A DNA stretch of 64,000 nucleotides, taken from NCBI RefSeq assembly GCF_003171515.1, contig NC_089396.1, forward strand, positions 1 to 64,000. The letters run 5' to 3'. Both the position numbers and the translations under genes were made by a program. Source of the DNA: Pyrenophora tritici-repentis. Lineage: Eukaryota > Ascomycota > Dothideomycetes > Pleosporales > Pleosporaceae. A model generated the notes under the pieces. That model had not been told where the DNA came from, did not search any database, and was given only the letters and a program-made list of their open reading frames with translations. Shown here piece by piece: positions 31,012 through 41,143 of this stretch. The number at the start of each line of letters is the position of its first letter. Within the stretch, counting starts at the first letter, position 1.

Positions 31012-33016
31012 ACAATAGCCTCCGCACTCCGACCTTGTGCTTCCCACATGAAGGCTAGATTGGCCATGCTGGTCACCGTGTCTGGATGGTCCGCTCCCAG
31101 CTTCTTCTTGCGAGTCTCCATCACTTGCACGTCTAGCTCTTCTGCTGCATCCCACCGCCCTTGATTCCGGTAAGTCGAGGCTAGATTGGCCATGCTGGTC
31201 AGCGTGGAAGGATGGTCAGCTCCCAGCTTCTTCTTGCGAGTCTCCATCACTTGCACCTCCAGCTTCTCAGCGTCGTCCCATCGGCCTCCGAGCTTGTACG
31301 CTAACCCAACCATGGCTACGCTCCACAGCGTGTCCTCGTGCTCTTGCCCTAACACCTTCTTCCGCGCTTTCATTGCCTTCGTAGTTAGCATCTCAGCATC
31401 AGCAATGTTTCCTATCCTCTCTGCAAACCACGCTGCACGGTAGAGCACCGTCGCCCACTCTGCTATCGACGACTCGTCTTTAGGTTGCTGCCCTATAGCG
31501 GCCTTGGCATGCGCATTGAGTGCCCGACATGCTACCCAATTCTCGTATTCCCCAGTTGGAAACGCTGCACAAAGATTGCTAATAAACTGCTCCTTCCATT
31601 GCTCAAGCTTGCTGTTTGCCTCAAGCCACATGCGTGTCGCTAGCTGCACTAGCGCGTGCATCTCAAAGCTTGTGCCACTAGTGTCGACAGAAATGAAGCA
31701 GAAGTTACGCAGTGCTACTATGTCGCCTTCAAACTGGTTGTCGCCCACGCTGGACTGCGATGCATTGTCTTCTTCATCGCTCTCCCAGACATCTTGTTCA
31801 GGCTCTTTCTGGCTTGTCTGGGCGCCTCCCTGCAAGGTTTGTCTGTGAAGCAGGGCTTCTGGAATCCCTTGCCGGTCAAAGAAGCTCATCAGCGAGAGCA
31901 GGTCTGCTGCTGATGACCGTGTCTGCTGTATATACTCAAACGAGATCTGCCACGTGACAATGATGGAGTTCTTTGCCTCCCAGTCGCGACGAAGGTGTTC
32001 TTTGTCGTAGTTGAGAAGGCTCGTCTGCTTGCGCTCGCTCTTCCTGTACTCGTCTAGATACTTGGCTACGGAGCATCGCGGGGCTCTCTCCAATATATAC
32101 GCAGCAGCCTGCACGATAGCGAGCGGCATGTACTCAAGCGCCACTGCGAGCTCAGCAATATCGCTGTTATCTCCCTGCGATCCTAACTTCTTCTTAAACA
32201 GCGCCAGGCCCTCTGCCTCGTCCATTGGCTCTACACGAACAATGTCGCGCTGCTCGACCAACTTCAGGGCGGCTTCCTCGTTTCGCGTTGTGACAAGGAT
32301 AGAGCCGCGCTCACAGCGGGGAAGATACTCGCGCAGCGGTTTCCGAATGACCTGTGCGTTGGTGTTTTGGCCTTGACTGTCGCTGTTTGCCTGACCGCTA
32401 AGAAGAAAGCGAGCATCGTCAATGTTGTCCAGCACAATAAGCCAACGCTGCGTACAGCTGCATAGCCAGTCATGCACCAGCTTGAAAATGTCGGCCTGCG
32501 GGTCTCGCCGCCCAAAGATCTTGACGCGGTCGGCAATGTCGCGATAGCTCTGCTCGAAGCGGGCGACATTGCTGGCATGCACCCAGAACACCCACGTCTC
32601 AGCCAACTGCTCTCGCGTGCGATAGGCATGCTCAATAGCAAGCTGCGACTTGCTTCTCTACCGTTAGCGTGTGCTGCCGTTGATGGGGATGCGAACAACT
32701 ACTCACCCAACGCCGCCTAGACCAACAAGCGCCGCACGCGAGCCTGTCGCAGCGCATCTTTGGCGAACCCGTTCGAGTATTGTCCCTCGCTCAACAAAGT
32801 CGTCGTCGCGGGCAAAAGGTATCACGATCGATGGGTGCGGTGGAGTCTCTGGTCGCTCTTGAAGCGGGGTCTGTTAGCGCTGGCTCGGGCCCTCTAGAGC
32901 TAAAGGCAGTCCCACAACTCACCAGGTGACAGGTAGAACGTAGCATCCACGTTGCCGGTAATGATGCCAGCCTGGAAGCCGGCATTCGCATTGCCAAACG
33001 AGATGGTAGAGGCCAT
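31012..33016 (-). pseudogene. NLR1: amyloid-motif NB-ARC-TPR receptor, 5' part, cut by Copia copy 2
   Basis: Exons on the minus strand are 33016-32923, 32857-32707 and 32652-31012, then, beyond Copia copy 2, 25763-25646. Together they give 668 codons in phase. The first 25 residues carry the motif S-F-G-N-A-N-A-G-F-Q-A-G, matching NLR2 and the PNP protein C-terminus. A short Pro-rich linker leads to F-A-R-D-D-D-F-V-E-R and the NB-ARC domain: Walker A G-L-G-G-V-G-K-S-Q (split by intron 2 as in NLR2), Walker B L-I-V-L-D-N-I-D-D, G-S-I-L-V-T-T-R, and M-P-L-A-I-V. Two to three TPR units of 42 residues follow. It is a STAND receptor of the fungal NLR type, expected to oligomerise on ligand binding. 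The Copia insertion removes the last TPR region; otherwise no nonsense change is seen. Confidence 0.85.
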
Positions 33017-33713
33017 GGGAATGTGATAGTAGTGTAGTGCGTTGGTCGGCGCTGGTCTTTGTGGTGAACCCTCAGCTGGGCTTCAGCCTGACAGGCTTGG
33101 TTGGACGTGGCCGTCTGATGTTCGGAAAGGTTGTCTTTCCAGCCACCTCCGTCACTGCCTCCGGACTCGCTTTTACTCTCTAAACACCTAGACCGGAACT
33201 CGAAGCAACGGCTCTATACCCGCTTCGACACAGTTTAAAATGACGACAAACAAAACCGACAATAGTAAAGTCATTAGACTAGGCAAGCGTTCTGCACTGC
33301 GAGCGTCGAGGCTGGTGCTCATCGTCTAGACATCACGGCGAACGTGTGCGAACGGCACGAAAAGACATAGGACGATGTTTTGAAGGTGCGAAGAATTTCT
33401 AGGTCACAGATCTGCTTCTCACTACGTAGTAGGAGCTCAACTCTGCCCAAGTCCAAGTAATGTGAGTCGCTTCAGCCACAGCTCGGAGCACAGTCTAACA
33501 ACACGCAGTTTCGCGTCCGCTAAGACCTACCTTAACGCCTCTCTAAGGCTTCGAGAAGAGATAGAAAGCTAGCTAAGGATCCCTCCAACGTTGTTCGACA
33601 GGATGCATGTTTAGTCTAATGGCTTCGCTGGACATAACCTCTAGCTTAACAACAACGACAAAGTAAAATGTTACAGCAAGTAAATCCAGCACTAAGCAGC
33701 ATCCAAACGACTA
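33017..33713. other. NLR1 upstream region, no gene seen
   Basis: About 700 bases upstream of NLR1 with no recognisable protein, terminal repeat or RNA. It should contain the NLR1 promoter (minus strand). A 5' part of the following CorA-like pseudogene may decay into it. Confidence 0.35.
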
Positions 33714-34830
33714 ATGATAGGCTGTGCGCTAGGCTTCTGGTCTCGCTTTACCATTAAGCAGACGTACGACGAGCTTAGGCCAAAGAGAACGTTCACGCCA
33801 CATGTCTCTAATTACAGGGCAAAACCTAACGAGTGGAATGCTGAAATTTCCGTACATGGTCCGCAGAGCATGCATCATGGATGGGAATGGTACGAAATGG
33901 GGTTCTTCGCTTCCTGGGATCCGTCGGGACATGTCACGCTCATGTGCTTCGATGTGTCTGCTGCGTCGCAATCGACCATCTACACGACATTATGTTTACA
34001 GGATGTAGACCCCTCCCTTCTATACAGCTCTTTCACACACATATTAGATGAGTTGCTTCGGCTGTACGATAACTCGGTGTAGTTGATTAGGAACTATATT
34101 AGCCGGTGGGAAGCTATAAGTTATAAGTAGAAATGTCTAGCAGCTAACAGCATCAGCGCTTACGCAAAGACAGAGGAGAACGCAAGAAACCGATTATGTC
34201 CTCTTGCACGAGATCGCAAGACACGGCATGCATGTCAACAAGACATTAAAGGTGGCGGCACGATCGCTCAGCTCGATTCGACAGCATCATAAAAGATCTA
34301 GAGTAGAGATCGACCTTGTTGGCAGCAAGAATAAGCGTAGAAGCTGGGACACGGTCGGAGAACATCTCGAGTTCCAGCTGCGGTTTCTAGAGGGTCTGGC
34401 TGAACGGTCTCAAGCGAACAATGCTCGCATTCAGAATGAGATTACTCTCGTAAGTTTATGGGGTTATATCTGCCTTGGTTCATAGCTTAAACTACAGGCT
34501 TTCAATGCGGCAGCCCAAAGAGACAGCAAAATTCAGGTAAGAATAGGAGAACAAGCGATGAACGAAGCTTCGGCGATAAGAGCGATTGCCGTAGTCACGA
34601 TAACCTTTCTGCCAGCTACCTTTGTTTCTGTGAGTTACTCGTGTTAACGCAACACCGGCCCTGACTAACGGCATGATCGAAGACGCTTTTCGGGATGAAC
34701 TTCTTTTCTTTTGAGCCTAGTGGAGACGCAGAAAGTTCGTCGTTTATCGTGTCCCGCCACTTCTAGGTCTACTGGGCCCTGTCAGTCCCTATGACTATTA
34801 CGACGCTTGTCGTATGGTTCTAGTGGAATC
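33714..34830 (+). pseudogene. CorA-like membrane protein, decayed
   Basis: Pieces on the plus strand together match the fungal CorA-like (Mg transporter-like) family. Segment 33714-34082 has M-H-H-G-W-E-W-Y-E-M-G-F-F and D-E-L-L-R-L-Y-D. Segment 34204-34448 has L-H-E-I-A-R-H and the helical E-F-Q-L-R-F-L-E-G-L block, and after an intron the A-F-N-A-A-A-Q-R-D segment follows. The T-F-L-P-A-T-F-V-S membrane-helix start, another intron, and the signature T-L-F-G-M-N-F-F (the GMN motif) come next. In-frame TAG stops occur at 34080-34082, 34764-34766 and 34821-34823, each where Trp (TGG) is expected. TGG to TAG is the outcome of CpA to TpA change on the other strand, the RIP signature. The N-terminal part is not recognisable. 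Confidence 0.65.
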
Positions 34831-34839
34831 GATGGGCAA

Positions 34840-36182
34840 GACTGTTGTCTATGTCACAGTCGAGAACCAACGGTGTGTAGTCATGTTACGGGAGTAACTT
34901 GCCGGATGCATGAACGGATGGAAGATGTGATCCCGGCGGCATTGCAATCTAACTCGCTACGTGTCCTTTTTCCACAAACGCCGTATTCACCAGCATTGAT
35001 AGCGGACGTAGGCACGTGACAGACCTACTGCAATACGTCTACGATACGGCTCAACTTCGTCGCAAGCAGCCTGTCTGGGGGACTGCCAACAAGGCTTCGC
35101 GCTGCTTTCTGTCTGCATTGCTGTCTGTGATCCTTCACACTAACTTGCTCCTAGCGGAACAGGAGACTTTGCACTTCTTGTTATGACCACTATTAGAAGG
35201 CACCTGGTGACACGTCCATAAATCGACGTCGCACTATCGGGCGCTTGTCTCCTCTACCTCTAGAGTATCCGCAAGAAGACGTTAGCCCCCAGAACATATT
35301 ATGTATTGATAGCTGAGTAGTATAGCCATGGCAAGCAATGAGGCGCGGCACATAGTTGCTTCTACCAGGGGCTGCTTTGCCTATAGAGGCACAGCCCTTG
35401 AAATGCAATGTACAGCCCACACTAGTGCGTCTAATCGGTCAAGCCGAGTTTCACCGCCAAAACACGTCTCGCGCGTAGCTAGATGATGTGGGGGATAGTG
35501 GGTGCTGGAAGAATTGAAGGATTGAACTGAGGTTGTATTGTCTGAGTCTACAAACTGTATATGTAGGTGGGTGACCGTCAACAGCGCTAGTCCCAGATAG
35601 GCATTGGTCCATTACAATGGTAAGTTGCGACTACAGGAGCAGAGCAGGAGAGACCCCAAACCGTGACAGATGAAGTTGCATCTACAAGTGAAACTACAAT
35701 CTCATAATGCGATCTTTTACTTTGCTCTAATCTCCAATCAAAGTCGCTCCGAATCTCTCGCAAGTGACAATGACGCTAGATATCCAAGTGCACCGATAAG
35801 GTGCGTGCACTGCGGTGGCTGAGTTAGCGCCCCCAAGGCAGCAATGAGGCTGTGCCACTATACCGGTGCGGAACTGCTCCTTGCTTAATCACATTGCACT
35901 GTACTCGTGTGCCAGACATTTGGTTATCGGCCGTCCAGACCTTTGCTAGCATATCAACGCTTCCTTTGTTCTCGCTCAAGACCTTCTTATTAAACCTGAT
36001 GGAAGACATGAGTGGCATGCTTGATGTTATATTAGAAGGCGCGTGAGAGCCTGTATGAGGCTCACAGAGGCTGCCAAGGCACTAGCTACGCGCGATCACG
36101 TGAGAGGTATCAGTGGACCATTGGCTCTGTCCAACAAAACCCACTCGCTCAAGAGCTGTGATTTCAGCCTCTCGCTCGCACA
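34840..36182. other. intergenic, no gene seen
   Basis: About 1.3 kb without a supported gene on either strand. It contains short chance frames only. The end of the stretch should hold the promoter of the PNP_UDP gene. Confidence 0.4.
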
Positions 36183-37289
36183 ATGAATCCCTCAGACTAC
36201 ACCGTAGGCTGGATCGCGCCGCTTTCACTGGAGCTCACAGCGGCGAGACATATGCTCGATGTCGAGCACAATGAAGTAACCGATAACGAACATCGCTATA
36301 TCGCAGGCAACATTGGAGACCACAACGTTGTCATCGGCATCCAATCGAAGATGGGTACTAGCGCTGCGGCGGATCTGGCCGCGCGGATGCGTCGCGCCTG
36401 CCCGAACATCAAGTTCTTTCTCGTAGTCGGGATCGGCGGCGGAGTACCGAGCTACGGCCCAGCAGGCGACGTCAACACGATCGTCTTGGGAGACGTAGTA
36501 GTCTCCTCCCCGCGAGGCAACCACGGGGGCGTGTTTACGTACGACACCGGCGCATGGGTCGAGGACGGCCAGCTGAGCAACGCGGGACATCTCAACGGCC
36601 CGCCGTCAGAGCTCAGCGCAGCTGTCGGCAGCTTGCGGTCACGACACGATGGGAGCCATGGAACAAAGATCCCGCAGTATCTCGCGCAGATGCGAAGCAA
36701 GCTAAATGAAAAAGTCCGTGCCAGGTTCGACGATCAAGGCGCCGACAACGATCGACTGTATCAGAGCTACTTCCCTCACCCGCACGATGAACCAAACGAG
36801 CTTTGCGACAACTGCTGCGACTTTAGCTTTTGCACGCAGCGGAGCAAGCGTGGCGAGGGTGCAGTCAGAGCCGTCGACACCCCTAAGGTTCACTACGGCA
36901 ACATCGCATCGAGCAATCAACTGCAGGTCTCCGCCACCATGCGAGACAGGATTGCAGCAGAGCATCAGGCTGTCTGCTTTGAGATGGAAGGCGCCGGTGT
37001 TATACAGAGCCATCCCTGCCTGGTGATTCGAGGCATCTGCGACTATTCCGACTCGCACAAGAACAAGCGCTGGCAGTCTTATGCAGCAGCTACAGCAGCT
37101 GCATTCGCGAAGGAACTGCTACTGTCGATGGCGCCGGCTGCTGTCGCAGGGAAGGCGGAGCCTCTTAGACCACTCTCGGCTGAGGAGAGCGGCCAGGTAC
37201 AGCACATCACGTTTGGGTCCAACAACCAGGGCTTTCAGTCTGGGAACGTCTACGGTGGTGTCAGCAGTCTCACGTTTGGGAGGAAGTAG
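36183..37289 (+). CDS. PNP_UDP-fold protein with C-terminal amyloid-type motif (putative NLR effector)
   Basis: One exon, 368 residues. The start Y-T-V-G-W-I-A-P-L-S-L-E-L is typical of fungal phosphorylase-superfamily (PNP_UDP_1) proteins linked to NLRs. Further landmarks are V-V-G-I-G-G-G-V-P-S near residue 81, L-G-D-V-V-V-S near residue 102, the F-E-M-E-G-A-G-V substrate-site block near residue 268, and I-R-G-I-C-D-Y-S-D-S-H followed by the A-A-A-T-A-A-A-F-A-K helix. A Cys-rich insertion (C-D-N-C-C) lies near residue 207. The domain usually cleaves the N-glycosidic bond of nucleosides. The last 28 residues form a separate motif, I-T-F-G-S-N-N-Q-G-F-Q-S-G, after a short Pro/Ala/Glu linker. 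The motif matches the N-termini of NLR1 and NLR2. NLR2 starts 770 bases downstream on the same strand. Confidence 0.85.
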   Translation: MNPSDYTVGWIAPLSLELTAARHMLDVEHNEVTDNEHRYIAGNIGDHNVVIGIQSKMGTSAAADLAARMRRACPNIKFFLVVGIGGGVPSYGPAGDVNTIVLGDVVVSSPRGNHGGVFTYDTGAWVEDGQLSNAGHLNGPPSELSAAVGSLRSRHDGSHGTKIPQYLAQMRSKLNEKVRARFDDQGADNDRLYQSYFPHPHDEPNELCDNCCDFSFCTQRSKRGEGAVRAVDTPKVHYGNIASSNQLQVSATMRDRIAAEHQAVCFEMEGAGVIQSHPCLVIRGICDYSDSHKNKRWQSYAAATAAAFAKELLLSMAPAAVAGKAEPLRPLSAEESGQVQHITFGSNNQGFQSGNVYGGVSSLTFGRK

Positions 37290-37370
37290 TTACAACAGGA
37301 ACATGTACTGTCTCAACGAATTACACTTAGACATCTTGATCGCTTGTACATAGCTGCAACTAACATGGTG

Positions 37371-37899
37371 TTAACTATAGTTGCCTACAGATAAGTCCTC
37401 CAATTCCTCGATAGCCCACCTAGAGTGCCTAAAGTGACCTCTTGCGCTTTGTTTCCTGCTGCCGACCTGATCGACACACCACTCTAGGAACACGTCGAAC
37501 CCTTACGCTGTGTCCTCTTCGTACGTGCTCCAGCTGCGCTTGATGAACGCCTTTCTTCGACCAGCCAGCAGACTTCAATGTCCGGCTAATTGTAGAAGTC
37601 GGTATAATTGTCCCAAACTCGTCCCACAGGAAGACGGAAATCTCGTCGAGGTATTGATCGGGCTTTTCGAGAAGGTACTCCCGGAGAGCCTCGAGCACTA
37701 TCGGTGTTACAGATCGAGGGCGTCCGCCACCGTTCCATGGCGCTTCGACAGATCCAAAGGCGCGGAGGTTGGAGCGGATATACTTGACGGCGCGAACACT
37801 GCAGCCAGCTGCGTCAGCCATCTGCGCAGCAGTAAGCCCGTTACTTAAGATCATGTCGTGAATCATCCGGCGCTGTGAAATTGCCAGATTTGGAGCCAT
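37371..37899 (-). mobile_element. Tc1/IS630-type transposase remnant with the catalytic core deleted
   Basis: The frame 37899-37429 begins with a helix-turn-helix (M-A-D-A-A-G-C-S-V-R-A-V) and continues through G-G-G-R-P-R-S-V and a second HTH half (T-S-T-I-S-R-T-L-K) to W-S-K-K-G-V-H, as in fungal Tc1/IS630 transposases. A one-frame shift then leads into G-F-D-V-F-L-E-W-C-V-D-Q and A-R-G-H-F-R-H, the usual C-terminal end, with the stop at 37371-37373. The DDE region between is missing. Terminal repeats were not found. It lies between the PNP gene and NLR2 in opposite orientation. Confidence 0.65.
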
Positions 37900-38059
37900 C
37901 TTTGGTAGACCGTGGGCTTAATTAGAGCAGCTGGTGGTGGTGATGTCAGAGTGATTAGGTGGCTGAGAGGCCTGCAAGCCAACTGCGCGAACCGCCAGAC
38001 TGAGCCCAGCTGGCACTTGATCGCAGATACCACTGATTTAACGTTACTACTAGAGTATC

Positions 38060-40730
38060 ATGAGCCCCTCTATTTCTTTCGGTGACGCAAACGCTGGCTT
38101 CCAAGCCGGCATCATTAACGGCAACGTGGATGCTGCGTTCTACCTGCCACCTGGTGAGTTGTGGGACTGCCTTTAGCTCTAGAGGGCCCGAGCCAGCGCT
38201 AACAGACCCCGCTTCAAGAGCGACCAGAGACTCCACCGCACCCATCGATCGTGATACCCTTCGCCCGCGACCCCGACTTTGTCGAGCGAGGCACGACACT
38301 CGATCAGGTCGACCAACTATGCGCTACGCCGGACACGCGGGCTGCACTCGTCGGCCTAGGCGGCGTAGGGTAAGCAGAAGACCACTCAACCAGCACTACA
38401 TGTATGCTAACTGCAGAGAAAGCAAGTCGCAGCTTGCTATAGAGCATGCCTACCGCACACGCGAGCAATCGCCAGAGACGTGGGTGTTCTGGGTGCATGC
38501 CAGCAACGCCGCCCGGTTCGAGCAAAGCTACCGCGACATCGCTGACCGGGTCAAGATCGCTGGGCGGCGAGATCCGCAGGCGAACATCTTCAAGCTAGTG
38601 CACGACTGGCTGTGCGACTGCAAGCAGCGGTGGCTTCTTGTGCTGGACAACGTTGACGACGCTGGCTTTCTTAGTGGCCAGGCAAACAGCGACAGTCAAG
38701 GCCAAAACATCAACGCGCAAGTCATTCGGAAACCGCTGCGCGAGTACCTCCCCCACTGCGAGCGCGGCTCCATCCTCGTAACGACGCGAAGTAAGGAAGC
38801 GGCGCTAAAGTTGGTTGAGCAGCGTGACATTGTTAATGTGGAGCCGATGGACGAGACGCAGGCGCTGGCGCTATTTAAGAAGAAGCTAGGAACAGAGGGA
38901 GACAACGGCGATATTGTCGAGCTTGCAGCAGCGCTCGAATACATGCCGCTCGCTGTTGTGCAAGCCGCTGCATACATCTGGCGAAGCGCGCCTCGTTGCT
39001 CAGTGGCACAATACCTAGAAGAATTCAGGCACAGCGACAGCGAAAAGACAAGCCTGTTAAACCACGAAGCAGGACAGCTTCGAAGAGACCGAGAGGCTAA
39101 GAACTCGATTATTATTACATGGCAGATATCATTCCAGCACTTGCGGCGAAATAAACCGTCGGCGGCCGACCTGCTATCACTGATGAGCTTCTTTGACCGA
39201 CAGGGAATTCCTGAAGCACTTATCCACGACGCCCAGGGAGTGAAACGGGGAAGTACAGCTTCAGACAGCAGGGGAAGGTCACTGAGGCGGCGTTTCAGGC
39301 TATTCCTGAGTCATACTAAGAGTAGGCCTGGGGCCCAGCGAGAGCACAAAGAAAGCGATAGCGATGGTGTGAAGTTTAAGAACGACGTGGTGGCGCTGTG
39401 CGATCTCTGCTTAATCTCTAGTAGCGCAGACGGCGCCACTTTCGAAATGCACAGTCTTGTGCAGCTTGCAACACGGAGATGGCTTATTGCAAACAGCGAG
39501 CTTGAGCTGTGGAGGCAGCATTTTATTAGTAATCTCCACGCAGCATTTCCAACTGGAGAATACGAGAACTGGGCAGCATGTCAGAGATTATTCGCGCACG
39601 CTGAGGCAGCAGCTAGCCACAAACCAGAAGCGGCATCTTCGCTAACAGAATGGGCTACGCTACTATATCGTGCGGCGTGGTATGCGGAGACGAAAGGAAG
39701 CGCAGGTGAAGCAGAAATGCTGGCGATAAAGTCAATGAAGGTGCGAGAGAGTATCTTAGGGCCAAAGCATCAGGACACGATACGGAGCATCGCAATGGTG
39801 GCAGATGCCTATTCACTTGGTGGACAATGGGACAAAGCTGAAAAACTAAGGAAGCAAGTGATGAAGACTCGCAAGAAGAAGCTGGGAGCGGACCATCCAG
39901 ACACGCTGACCAGCATGGCCAATCTAGCCTCGACTTACCAGGATCAAGGGCGGTGGGATGCAGCAGAAGAGCTGTTTGTGCAAGTGATGGAGACTCGCAA
40001 GAAGAAGCTGGGAGCGGACCATCCTTCCACGCTGACCAGCATGGCCAATCTAGCCTCGACTTACCAGGATCAAGGGCGGTGGGATGCAGCAGAAGAGCTG
40101 GAGGTGCAAGTGATGGAGACTCGCAAGAAGAAGCTGGGAGCGGACCATCCAGACACGGTGACCAGCATGGCCAATCTAGCCTCGACTTACGGGAATCAAG
40201 GGCGGTGGGATGCAGCAGAAGAGCTGGAGGTGCAAGTGATGGAGACTCGCAAGAAGAAGCTGGGAGCGGACCATCCTTCCACGCTGACCAGCATGGCCAA
40301 TCTAGCCTCGACTCTTTGGAATCAAGGGCGGTGGGATGCAGCAGAAGAGCTGGAGGTGCAAGTGATGGAGACTCGCAAGAAGAAGCTGGGAGCGGACCAT
40401 CCAGACACGCTGACCAGCATGGCCAATCTAGCCTCGACTTACCAGGATCAAGGGCGGTGGGATGCAGCAGAAGAGCTGTTTGTGCAAGTGATAGAGACGA
40501 GCAAGAAGAAGCTGGGAGCGGACCATCCAGACACGCTGACCAGCATGAACAATCTCACCTACACACAGAAATCACTTGGTCGAGAGGTAGAGGCTATAGA
40601 ACTAATGAGGGAATGCGTACAGCTTTGCCAGCAGAGGTTCAGACCTAATCATCCTAATTTGCTGTCTTCCTTAGCAGCGTTAGCTCAGTGGGAAGCAGAG
40701 GATGTAGTTGAAAATTTAGAGATTTTGTAG
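38060..40730 (+). CDS. NLR2: amyloid-motif NB-ARC-TPR receptor
   Basis: Exons 38060-38153, 38219-38369 and 38423-40730 give 850 residues. The intron positions and lengths match those of NLR1. The N-terminus M-S-P-S-I-S-F-G-D-A-N-A-G-F-Q-A-G carries the amyloid-type motif at residues 4-25. A Pro-rich linker and F-A-R-D-P-D-F-V-E-R lead into NB-ARC: Walker A G-L-G-G-V-G-K-S-Q at about 76-85, Walker B L-L-V-L-D-N-V-D-D, G-S-I-L-V-T-T-R, and M-P-L-A-V-V-Q. A region that scores NLR1 as its closest relative follows, then six 42-residue TPR units at about 560-800 and a final V-E-A-I-E-L-M-R-E-C-V cap. The upstream frame that begins at 38082 is not coding; it reads through both introns. It is expected to be a cytosolic receptor that oligomerises and seeds amyloid folding of its partner, probably the PNP protein just upstream. 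Confidence 0.87.
39870..40560 (+). repeat. 126-bp tandem TPR-coding repeats of NLR2
   Basis: Six units of 126 bp, each coding one kinesin-light-chain-type TPR of 42 residues with the core A-D-H-P-x-T-x-T-S-M-A-N-L. Neighbouring units differ at only a few bases. The same unit, nearly unchanged, occurs in NLR1 (31050-31290). High identity of repeats is typical of fungal NLRs whose sensor arrays are reshuffled by recombination. Confidence 0.9.
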
Positions 40731-41143
40731 TTAATTGCAAAGAAACTTAAGTTAAAGGCAATCTAATTACGTTTTTAAGTTGCCGTTAGTAAGCAATGTG
40801 TAAGGCACTAGCTTAGAAGCCACAGACTAGCTGTTTCAGGATTTTGGTTACCGACAGGATGGGCATTGGTCAAGCTCGGGCAGGGCTATCCTAGTGCGAC
40901 AGGGATTCTGTCAAAGCTGAGAGTGCGCAAAGGGTGAGGCCGGTTTTGCAAGAAGCTGTACACATACATCACAACACGACAACAGATAGCAATACAATTG
41001 TTGATACACAGCCTCCAACTGACACTGCTCACGCAGTTACACATCTCCTATCGGTTTAGACTTAAATAACTAACAGCTTTTCATAGAGAAGCCGTTTTAA
41101 TCACTTATCATACCCTCCTAACGTCTTCCCTCCCCAAATATTC

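Noticed and set aside
36225..37058. Minus-strand frames inside the PNP_UDP gene
   Set aside because: The plus strand carries the full phosphorylase fold and terminal motif; the others are shadows.
38082..38422. N-terminal 115 codons of the long NLR2 frame
   Set aside because: They read through two introns in the wrong frame; the spliced start at 38060 matches NLR1 and the family.
39953..40648. 231-codon frame of G-C-S-R-R-A-type repeats
   Set aside because: Alternate frame of the TPR repeat array of NLR2.
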